This document shows positions 16,475 to 22,238 of a stretch of 22,238 nt of DNA, one piece after another. The stretch covers positions 1 through 22,238 of the forward strand of contig JAZQKW010000176.1 of NCBI GenBank assembly GCA_045542375.1. The letters are read 5' to 3'. The stretch's first letter is position 1. Every line of letters starts with the position of its first letter. A program made the position numbers and the translations under genes. Below the pieces are notes generated by a model. It worked only from the letters and a program-made list of their open reading frames with translations, ran no database searches and was not told the DNA's origin. Source of the stretch: Eshraghiella sp045542375. Its GTDB lineage: Bacteria > Bacillota > Clostridia > Lachnospirales > Lachnospiraceae.

Positions 16475-16981
16475 TTATAATCCGTATTTTACTTTGATTC
16501 GTTCTAATTTTTCGCCAAAAGGTTTTGCCATAAAGTACAGAAATATAACATTGGAAATAACATACAGTATAGTATGCGGTAAGGCGGTAACGAATGCAGT
16601 AAGATACAGTTTAACATCAAAACTGCCATTGTACCATATGACTGTCCACACATCCATAACTGCCGATAATAAAAAACCTGATACTGCACCGAATACCAGT
16701 AGGAATAGTTTGCTTTTCTTGAGCGGTTCTTTTAATAATGCTGCGATTAATCCGACAAGTCCGAATGCCAGCATCTGAAAAGGCGTCCATGGCCCTTGTC
16801 CAAAATAAAAATTTGACAAAAGTATGGAAAAAGAGCCGACCATAATGCCGGCATCTACGCCAATATAGATACCTGAAATTATTGTAAGGGCGGCTACCGG
16901 TTTAAAAAAAGGTATAAAACGCCCTACAACAGACAGTGCAATCATAATTGAAATAATTACATATCGTCTTGTGCGGTGCAT
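16475..16981 (-). CDS. ECF transporter S component, predicted cobalamin/corrinoid
   Basis: A 168-residue integral membrane protein of the ECF substrate-binding (S) type, which captures a vitamin and passes it to the shared EcfT-ATPase module. Five or six hydrophobic helices are visible, beginning with IISIMIALSVVGRFIPFF, and the block GQGPWTPFQMLAFGLVGLIAAL is typical of the CbrT-like group linked to cobalamin. Specificity is inferred mainly from context: the cobalamin riboswitch heads the operon and DUF4430 proteins are encoded in it. It is the last gene of the operon; its ATG shares one base with the ATPase stop (TGATG), so translation is coupled. A cobalamin precursor is an alternative substrate. 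Confidence 0.8.
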   Translation of the reverse strand: MHRTRRYVIISIMIALSVVGRFIPFFKPVAALTIISGIYIGVDAGIMVGSFSILLSNFYFGQGPWTPFQMLAFGLVGLIAALLKEPLKKSKLFLLVFGAVSGFLLSAVMDVWTVIWYNGSFDVKLYLTAFVTALPHTILYVISNVIFLYFMAKPFGEKLERIKVKYGL

Positions 16982-18576
16982 CAGTCCTTCCTCCTTATAT
17001 CCTTGAGGGTTACTGCTTTATCAAGATATCCCCTGGTAATTCGGGATATGGCAGTGGTGTAAAAAGTGTTTTCTGAGAAAAAATCTCTTGGTGTACCTGA
17101 TGATACTATGCGCCCTCTGAAAAGCAGGGCACATCTGTCAGCGCACTCGGCAGCAAACTCAACATCGTGTGTAACGATGAGAACAGAAACACCGTTTTCC
17201 TTTAATTTGTATAATAATTGGACAAATTCATCTTTTTTGACCACATCAAGTCCTTTGGTAGGCTCATCCATGAGTATCAGGCGTGGTTTCTTTGCTAAAA
17301 CCTTAGACAAAGCTACAAGCTGTTGTTCTCCACCGGATAGATCATAAGGATGTTTATCTAAAAGAGAGGACATGTCAGTTCCAAGTACCACAGTGTCCGC
17401 ACCGGCGTCTTCAAGTTCTTCTCTAACAGTATTGCGTAGGAATACAGTCTGAACGTCCTGTGGCAACAGTGACAGACAGTTCTGATACAGAGTTGTTCCT
17501 GTATAATCTTTGAGCTTCTTATCATAAATTCTGATTGTTCCACTGTATGGTCTGCGTATTCTGGTTGCACAGTTAAGAAGAGTGGATTTGCCGGAACCAT
17601 TGCCACCTAACAGACAGAAGATTTCGCTCTCATATACTGTAAGATTGACACCCTGCAAAACGTCGGGAGCAGATTTCTCATAACGAAAATACACATCCTT
17701 AAATTGGAGTGATATATTTTTTTTATCATTATTGTCCAAATCACAGGGCAGTGCGGTAAGAGCGGAATGGATTATATCCATAAAAGCTCGTCCCTCGTTA
17801 ATTGTAAGCGGACATAGACCTTCATCGGCAAACTTGTGAAAAAGTCTTGTGGCAGCAGGCATTGTATTTAGTAATGGACTGTCGTCTGCCAGAGATGTAA
17901 GTATTTCACGAGGAGTTCCACAGGCGGTAATAGAACCCTTCTCAATAGTGACCAATTTGTTGGAAATAGTGATAAGCTCTTCCAGTCTGTGCTCAGCAAT
18001 TATTATTGTAAGCGAAAAATCTGTATTCAGCTTATGTAGTGTATTAATAAAATTGGATGCAGCAATCGGGTCTAACTGAGATGTTGGTTCATCAAGAATA
18101 AGAACCTCAGGGTTCATAACCATAACGGATGCAAGACTTAACAGTTGCTTCTGCCCACCCGAAAGTGTAGAAATGTCCTTATCATACCAGTCTTCAATTC
18201 CAAAATAGCATGCCATTTCTGCTATTTTTCCTGCTATTACAGAAGGCGGGAGTCCGGCGTTTTCAAGACCAAATGCCAGCTCGGAATACACCTTGTCCGT
18301 AACAATCTGTTCGTCAGGAGATTGCATTACATAGCCTATCTTACAAGAATTATCACGATTGACAGGAGTTCCTGATAAAAGAATCTGTCCTGATATATTC
18401 CCCTTTGGTGTGAGTTCAGGCTTAAGCAGTCTAAGCAGGGTTGTCTTTCCACTTCCTGTGCCACCTGCAAGAACAACAAAATCACCGGAATTAACAGTGA
18501 GATTTACGCCTGAAATAGCAGGAGTGTCGCAAAGCGGATATGTGAAATTCAGATTTTTGACTGTAAGTATTTCCAT
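16981..18576 (-). CDS. Fused ECF transporter ATPase (EcfA-EcfA')
   Basis: A 531-residue protein with two ABC ATPase domains that power an ECF vitamin importer on the cytoplasmic face. Domain 1 has Walker A GGTGSGKTT (38-46), Q-loop YVMQSPDEQ, signature LSGGQ (138-142), Walker B LILDEP (159-164) and H196. Domain 2 has Walker A GGNGSGKST (324-332), signature LSGGE (413-417), Walker B ILMDEP (434-439) and the H-loop VTHD. All catalytic elements are present in both halves. Many ECF systems encode the two ATPases separately; here they are one chain. I choose the ATG at 18576, with GGAGGA about 10 bases upstream, over an in-frame upstream ATG at 18636 that lies deeper inside ecfT without such a site. 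It overlaps ecfT by 28 bases. Confidence 0.9.
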   Translation of the reverse strand: MEILTVKNLNFTYPLCDTPAISGVNLTVNSGDFVVLAGGTGSGKTTLLRLLKPELTPKGNISGQILLSGTPVNRDNSCKIGYVMQSPDEQIVTDKVYSELAFGLENAGLPPSVIAGKIAEMACYFGIEDWYDKDISTLSGGQKQLLSLASVMVMNPEVLILDEPTSQLDPIAASNFINTLHKLNTDFSLTIIIAEHRLEELITISNKLVTIEKGSITACGTPREILTSLADDSPLLNTMPAATRLFHKFADEGLCPLTINEGRAFMDIIHSALTALPCDLDNNDKKNISLQFKDVYFRYEKSAPDVLQGVNLTVYESEIFCLLGGNGSGKSTLLNCATRIRRPYSGTIRIYDKKLKDYTGTTLYQNCLSLLPQDVQTVFLRNTVREELEDAGADTVVLGTDMSSLLDKHPYDLSGGEQQLVALSKVLAKKPRLILMDEPTKGLDVVKKDEFVQLLYKLKENGVSVLIVTHDVEFAAECADRCALLFRGRIVSSGTPRDFFSENTFYTTAISRITRGYLDKAVTLKDIRRKD

Positions 18577-19427
18577 CTTATTCTTTCCTCCATTTCCAAA
18601 ATAGCAGGTAGCATTGCAAGTAGTCCGAAACTGCAATAGGTAATCAGTGAAACGGGCGTGACAGTTGACATATTTATGTCAGGATAATAGGTAAAGGTTA
18701 CGCTTCCTGAAATCATGCCATAGATAATTACTGCTGGACATAATAGGATAACAAGCAATAATACAGAATCTGTTCTTTTCCATAAATGATTCGAGTAAAA
18801 AGTACGTCTTTTTCGTCCGTAACCTCTTGCTGCCATACTGTCAGCTGTAATAATTCCGTTTTCTAATGACCAGGTAACAAGAATTGAAAATACACGCAGG
18901 TCACTTTTTATCTTATTAAATATATTGTCTTCGTTATATAAGCCAAGTGCTCGTTGAGTCATTTTTATTTTTTGCGACCGTTCCCTCAACAGACCTACAT
19001 ATCTGATGCCCATTGACATAATAAGTGAAATTTTCGGAGATAATCTTCCGAAAATATACAAAAGCTTATCTCTAGTCATAATTATTGTATAACTTCTGAA
19101 TAACAAAATCGCACACACAATACCTCCCCCGCTTACTACGCCGTATATAATTGATTCGAGGGTAATGGGAGCGTCGTTAACCACAAAAAGTACGGTGCGA
19201 CCGTTATGTGAAACTATAGGATTGATGAGGGATAAAATCATAAACAGAATAAGGTAAAATAGATATGATTTGTTCTTTTTTTTGGGATGTTGGAGTGACA
19301 GATATGATGTCACTCCAATAAAGGTAATAATTATAAAAACAGGATTATGAGAAAACATAAGAATACATATCACAGATAAGAAATATATAGTTATGACTAT
19401 TGGATTGTAGTTCTCAAAAGCCTGCAT
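18549..19427 (-). CDS. ecfT: Energy-coupling factor transmembrane subunit EcfT
   Basis: A 292-residue membrane protein that couples the two ATPase domains to the S component. It has several hydrophobic helices in the N-terminal half (VITIYFLSVICILMF, VFIIITFIGVTSYL, FYLILFMILSLI) and the cytoplasmic coupling region with GIRYVGLLRER and the EcfT hallmark MAARGYG (ARG at 200-202). Two more helices close the C-terminus. The start at 19427 is preferred because AAAGGAGAAC lies just before it; a longer in-frame start at 19481 lies inside the upstream gene and adds a polar tail unlike the family. It sits 13 bases after the intrinsic-factor-like gene. Confidence 0.88.
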   Translation of the reverse strand: MQAFENYNPIVITIYFLSVICILMFSHNPVFIIITFIGVTSYLSLQHPKKKNKSYLFYLILFMILSLINPIVSHNGRTVLFVVNDAPITLESIIYGVVSGGGIVCAILLFRSYTIIMTRDKLLYIFGRLSPKISLIMSMGIRYVGLLRERSQKIKMTQRALGLYNEDNIFNKIKSDLRVFSILVTWSLENGIITADSMAARGYGRKRRTFYSNHLWKRTDSVLLLVILLCPAVIIYGMISGSVTFTYYPDINMSTVTPVSLITYCSFGLLAMLPAILEMEERIRWKYLQSKI

Positions 19428-19440
19428 ATCGTTCTCCTTT

Positions 19441-20970
19441 TTAAATATCTTTGCCGAGATTAAGCGTATAGTGCCATTCAATTACATCCCCTTCATTAAG
19501 AATATACTCACCTGCTCCGCAGGATGGGGATTCATTATTTACTTTATATGTCCAGCCGGAAAGGCTACCATAATCAAATTCATACAGATAATTTATTCCT
19601 TCGATATATGCATATGAACCCGTTCCGTTACATTCTAATTGTAATTTGTGTATACGGGCTGCATCCGTAAGAATTGTATATACGGTATCACCTTCGGCAA
19701 TTTCAAATTCTGTCGTTTCAAGTATAATTCCATTGTCAGGAATATGGTCTGCACGACCTGCAACAGTATCACATCTGATGGTCATTTTAACGGTCCCTAT
19801 TACATTTTCTTTAGACGGACTGCCGTTGTAGTAACTATCAGCAGATTTAAAATCTGTAACCATAACTAAAATAATCAGTACAGCAATAAGCAAAAACATC
19901 GCAACAAAGTTTTTGTAATGTCTTTTTTTGAAAATATACAAAAGAAAACATATAAAAACACCGGTGGATATAATTATAATAACTGCCTTATATTTGTAAT
20001 TATGAGTCTGTGAATGTGAAACAGAATTTTCGGTATTATTGTTTTTATCTAGTATGTAAAATGGTGTTTCTCCATCAGTCATTCTCTGATAGGCAATCAT
20101 TCCGCATAAAACTTGCATAGTGGCCGATTGGCTGGCTGAGTCTCCTTCAAGGTGACTGAACCTTCCATCTTCAAGCCGGAAGGCTTTCAATGCGTCAAAA
20201 GTGGTATGATTGTTTTTGATGAAACGTGCATCGGACATAGCATCAATACCAAGAGATGAAAGTGCTATTATTACCTGGGCAATACTTTCTGAGTTGTCAT
20301 TGCCATAACTTGAATAACTGCCATCATCATTTTGCCGCTCTGACAAAAAAACAAGTGCTTTATCTATGGCGGTTTTAACTGCTAAATCTGTTTTGTAATA
20401 AGGTGCAAGAGATTGAATGGTCATGGCTGTTACGTCAACATCTCCATAAACTCCCATTACTGCAAATCCACCATCTTCACACTGGGAATTAATAATCTCT
20501 TCAATAAGGTTATCCTGAGTATAGCTTCTGCCTGTTATTCCGTTATTTGACAGGTGCAGACCAAAGACAAGACTCATAAGCCCTTGCTTGCCGCAAGAAT
20601 TGTCATATATTTCAGATATGTAATTAATATCAGGGCTTGGACAGGTCAACAGGCATAGTGCATATTTTAGTCTGGAAGAAGCAGATGGTATCGTATTATT
20701 ATCAAGATAATTACGCAAAGCACTGTGATAAATGTCAAAATTATAATCGCCGTATTGAGCTAATGCGAGAGCGAACCATTCAGCGCCTGAGCCGGCATTT
20801 TGGGATAGTTCACCATTAATCCATTCCTGTATGGTAATGTCATCCTCTTGTATCTCTGAATTGATAATTCCGGTAATTATTTCCTGTACAGTATCATTAG
20901 TGGCGTAACACGGTATGCCGGTAAGTAATACTGTAAGCAGTATAATTATGCTTAAAATTTTATGCTTCAT
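19441..20970 (-). CDS. Membrane-tethered intrinsic-factor/transcobalamin-like protein (alpha-barrel + DUF4430)
   Basis: A 509-residue protein with the two-domain plan of mammalian B12 carriers. A signal peptide (1 to about 23) is followed by an alpha/alpha-barrel region (about 50-300) with repeats such as SQCEDGGFAVMGVYGDVDVTA, RQNDDGSYSSY and RLEDGRFSHLEGDSAS, as in the prenyltransferase/terpene-cyclase-like alpha domain of intrinsic factor. Two adjacent membrane helices follow (about 328-347 and 354-373). The C-terminal DUF4430 domain (about 395-505), the transcobalamin beta-domain family, contains SGWTYKVNNESPSCGAGEY and EGDVIEWHY. Both domains should lie outside the cell, joined by a membrane hairpin. 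The gene sits under a cobalamin riboswitch next to the ECF importer, so B12 capture for hand-over to the S component is the natural inference. The ATG overlaps the upstream gene by 11 bases. Confidence 0.85.
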   Translation of the reverse strand: MKHKILSIIILLTVLLTGIPCYATNDTVQEIITGIINSEIQEDDITIQEWINGELSQNAGSGAEWFALALAQYGDYNFDIYHSALRNYLDNNTIPSASSRLKYALCLLTCPSPDINYISEIYDNSCGKQGLMSLVFGLHLSNNGITGRSYTQDNLIEEIINSQCEDGGFAVMGVYGDVDVTAMTIQSLAPYYKTDLAVKTAIDKALVFLSERQNDDGSYSSYGNDNSESIAQVIIALSSLGIDAMSDARFIKNNHTTFDALKAFRLEDGRFSHLEGDSASQSATMQVLCGMIAYQRMTDGETPFYILDKNNNTENSVSHSQTHNYKYKAVIIIISTGVFICFLLYIFKKRHYKNFVAMFLLIAVLIILVMVTDFKSADSYYNGSPSKENVIGTVKMTIRCDTVAGRADHIPDNGIILETTEFEIAEGDTVYTILTDAARIHKLQLECNGTGSYAYIEGINYLYEFDYGSLSGWTYKVNNESPSCGAGEYILNEGDVIEWHYTLNLGKDI

Positions 20971-21775
20971 ATGATTTCTTTCGTGAAGCGATTACAATTA
21001 TCAAGGTGCATATAGACATTAAGATAACGTATACATATGAATAATTGTCAACGCCTGCGTCAGGGTCTGATAATGGCTCAGTTACTTCAAGAAGTGCTAC
21101 AGGTGGAACTAATGTTTTATCTGAGCTGACGGCACTTACTGTAATTAAACCGGATGTATCTGCTTTGAATGTTACATTTCCGTTTTCGTCAGTTGTGTAT
21201 TCTGTTTCAACACCATTTATTGTAATTATGGCATCAGAAATAGGGTATGTAACCGGGTTGTAGCTTTCATCATAGCCGGCACCCTTTAATGTAAAGGTAA
21301 TTTCTTCACCTGCTTCAACAGAGGCAGTACTTTTGTCAAAGTAACAGAAAATATCACTCCATGAAGTCAAATCTGTGTAGACGAATGCGTTAATGACATC
21401 CCCTTCCTTGATACTATCATCTAAGCTCATTGGGGAAGTGTTGTTTATGTAGTAACCATAAGAGCCTCCGTTTTCAGTACCCCAAAGTTTCATAAGAGAT
21501 GTACCCCATTCTGTATCGGATGTTGAATATCCCGCTGCGGCACCGCTATCATATTTAGCTTCATGAGCACAGTATAAAGCATCGTTAATGGTAAGAGTTC
21601 CATCATTATCTGCATCAGTTACAGTTATTTTTTCATAGGCAACTGCAAGCCTGCCGTCTTTATCAGAGATTGTTACATATACATCAGTATTGTTGGTGTT
21701 GTCGGCACACACAGGTGTTATTGTGGCAGTAGCCATAATAAGTGTTGTAATTGCTGTTGTTATAAATTTTTTCAT
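20960..21775 (-). CDS. Surface DUF4430-like protein with sortase-like tail
   Basis: A 271-residue exported protein: a signal peptide (1 to about 24, ending CADN), a transcobalamin-beta-like region (about 30-135) holding an EF-hand-like loop DADNDGTLTIND (54-65) and the DUF4430-style SYGYYINNTSP plus KEGDVINAFVY, then an Ig-like beta domain (about 150-230). It ends with SDPDAGVDN (about 236-244), a hydrophobic helix and RKK, the layout of a wall-sorting signal with PDAG in place of PxTG. It is likely a wall-attached B12-binding partner of the intrinsic-factor-like protein; binding is inferred from family and operon. The ATG follows GGAGG. It begins 5 bases after the stop of the 71-residue gene. 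Confidence 0.8.
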   Translation of the reverse strand: MKKFITTAITTLIMATATITPVCADNTNNTDVYVTISDKDGRLAVAYEKITVTDADNDGTLTINDALYCAHEAKYDSGAAAGYSTSDTEWGTSLMKLWGTENGGSYGYYINNTSPMSLDDSIKEGDVINAFVYTDLTSWSDIFCYFDKSTASVEAGEEITFTLKGAGYDESYNPVTYPISDAIITINGVETEYTTDENGNVTFKADTSGLITVSAVSSDKTLVPPVALLEVTEPLSDPDAGVDNYSYVYVILMSICTLIIVIASRKKSYEA

Positions 21776-21779
21776 TGTG

Positions 21780-21995
21780 TTAGTCCTCCGTGGTTAATGT
21801 GTTTTTATATGGTTTCACGCCTGCTGTTTCAAGTGCTCTTGGCCATGGACCAAGAAAAGCCTTAATTGCAACAACCTCTTCGGGTTCAAAATCTGACCTC
21901 TGAGGATAGCGTGTTAAGCCCTTGCTTTGTAATTCTGCATACTTATCTGAGAGAAGCGTAATGCAGTCTTCTCTGGTATATTTTTTATCTGACAT
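21780..21995 (-). CDS. Small HNH-repeat-like protein, first gene of the cobalamin operon
   Basis: A 71-residue protein starting MSDKKYTREDC, with the pattern YPQRSDFEPEEVVAIKAFLGPWPRALETAGVKP split around the F-L-G-P-W core. That pattern matches the homing-endonuclease-associated (HNH_repeat) helical unit, F-G-x-W-x-x-A-L-x-x-A-G, usually a DNA-binding accessory element. Here it stands alone without a nuclease domain. The ATG has GGAGG 5 bases upstream, just after the riboswitch terminator hairpin, so its expression is the most directly controlled by cobalamin. Its role in a vitamin operon is not obvious: a local regulator, or a protein of other function with a related fold. A true gene is well supported by ribosome binding site and spacing. 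Confidence 0.7.
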   Translation of the reverse strand: MSDKKYTREDCITLLSDKYAELQSKGLTRYPQRSDFEPEEVVAIKAFLGPWPRALETAGVKPYKNTLTTED

Positions 21996-22005
21996 ATTTC
22001 CTCCA

Positions 22006-22044
22006 TAAAAATCACGCCTGTCATCCGCAATGGATAAACAGGCG
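22006..22044 (-). terminator. Riboswitch-controlled terminator ahead of the operon
   Basis: On the - strand CGCCTGT (22044-22038) pairs with ACAGGCG (22021-22015), with an inner ATCC/GGAT pairing, and is followed by TGATTTTTA directly before the GGAGG of the first gene. This can stop transcription or, since it abuts the ribosome binding site, affect translation. Confidence 0.7.
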
Positions 22045-22059
22045 CAATAATCCGCACTC

Positions 22060-22084
22060 TGAAAAAAGGGTACAAAAGCCCCTT
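22060..22084 (-). terminator. Second terminator-like hairpin in the riboswitch leader
   Basis: On the - strand AAGGG (22084-22080) and CCCTT (22070-22066) form a 5-base stem over GCTTTTGTA, and the 3' arm runs into a string of six T. It lies between the aptamer and the first terminator. Either the leader has two tandem stop points or the segments pair alternatively. Confidence 0.45.
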
Positions 22085-22107
22085 ATCTACAGGTTGACGG
22101 TTGCGCC

Positions 22108-22238
22108 CTTCATATCCAAAAGCGTAGAACCTCGCATATGTCCGCCAAGCATTCCGACTGTCACGGCAATGATGGTTGCGACGGATTTTCACCGAACTTT
22201 CCTTGAAATCGCATTAGGCGATACGGACTGCGTATAAT
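22108..22238 (-). promoter_or_regulatory. Cobalamin riboswitch aptamer, class-II-like
   Basis: On the - strand the core reads AAGGAAAGTTC then GGTGAAAATCC (22193-22183) and the B12 box AGTCGGAATGCTTGGC (22159-22144). Closing stems are visible: CGCA with TGCG, GTCC (22228-22225) with GGAC (22143-22140), and GCC (22219-22217) with GGC. A hairpin GCAA/TTGC shows AACC in its loop (22177-22174), and a later hairpin GCG/CGC shows GGTT in its loop (22131-22128). These can form the L5-L13 kissing contact that defines ligand-bound cobalamin riboswitches. The compact spacing between GGTGAAAATCC and the B12 box resembles the small class-II type. It precedes an ECF/DUF4430 operon, which fits. The promoter is outside the window. 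Confidence 0.82.

Noticed and set aside
16440..16480. Intrinsic terminator after the cobalamin operon in the AT-rich stretch
   Set aside because: Pairing is almost entirely A-T with no stable stem; only the 7-base inverted repeat nearer the sigma-factor gene is plausible, and it is weak.
18577..18636. Longer N-terminus for the fused ATPase
   Set aside because: The added residues do not resemble ABC proteins, and the internal ATG at 18576 has a strong GGAGGA site.
21914..22192. 92-codon open frame on the - strand across the riboswitch
   Set aside because: It covers the conserved aptamer and both terminator hairpins and overlaps the well-supported 71-residue gene in another frame; composition does not look like a protein.

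Overview
The window looks like low-GC Firmicutes DNA, most likely from a gut Clostridia of the Lachnospiraceae type. This rests on AT-rich intergenic DNA, strong AGGAGG ribosome binding sites, near-consensus sigma-A promoters, an energy-coupling-factor (ECF) transporter, a CD3324/DUF1062 gene pair, and surface proteins with a signal peptide at one end and a sortase-like tail at the other. No tRNA, rRNA or CRISPR array was recognised. Positions 1-14435 are read on the + strand and 14479-22238 on the - strand; the two halves converge at a strong terminator at 14444-14480.

The left part (1-5430) looks like a worn accessory island. It holds an AAA-type ATPase with a nuclease-like C-terminus (open at the left edge), an ArsC/Spx-like thioredoxin-fold protein, a 640-base region with the catalytic-motif remnant of a tyrosine recombinase and other debris, a second ATPase (DUF4143 type) behind a promoter carrying three repeats spaced exactly 33 bases apart, and a MATE exporter broken by a one-base frameshift. 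A fresh sigma-A promoter then drives an OLD-family ATPase/TOPRIM nuclease with an unusual four-cysteine cluster. It is followed by sfsA and, overlapping sfsA by 11 bases, a 1881-residue surface protein built from more than 20 glycine-rich AGIGGG-type repeats, MBG-like domains, an acidic spacer and an SPDAG sorting-like motif.

Positions 13696-14480 form a compact regulated unit. It has a consensus-like promoter, a 17-base perfect palindrome over the -10 region, a 9-codon leader ORF with its own ribosome binding site, two mutually exclusive hairpins around the leader stop codon, then a small helix-turn-helix protein (CD3324 family), a zinc-ribbon protein (DUF1062) and a terminator. The arrangement suggests repression plus attenuation.

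The right part is a cobalamin (vitamin B12) uptake operon on the - strand. A class-II-like cobalamin riboswitch with downstream terminator hairpins (22006-22238) precedes a 71-residue HNH-repeat-like protein, a sortase-tailed DUF4430-like surface protein, a membrane-tethered protein resembling mammalian intrinsic factor/transcobalamin (alpha-barrel plus DUF4430 beta domain), EcfT, a fused double ATPase EcfA-A', and an ECF substrate-binding membrane subunit. The inferred pathway is capture of B12 outside the membrane by the surface proteins, hand-over to the S component, and ATP-driven import, shut off by B12 through the riboswitch. After the operon, also on the - strand, lies an ECF-type sigma factor fused to its own membrane anchor and extracytoplasmic domain, with a possible autoregulatory promoter.
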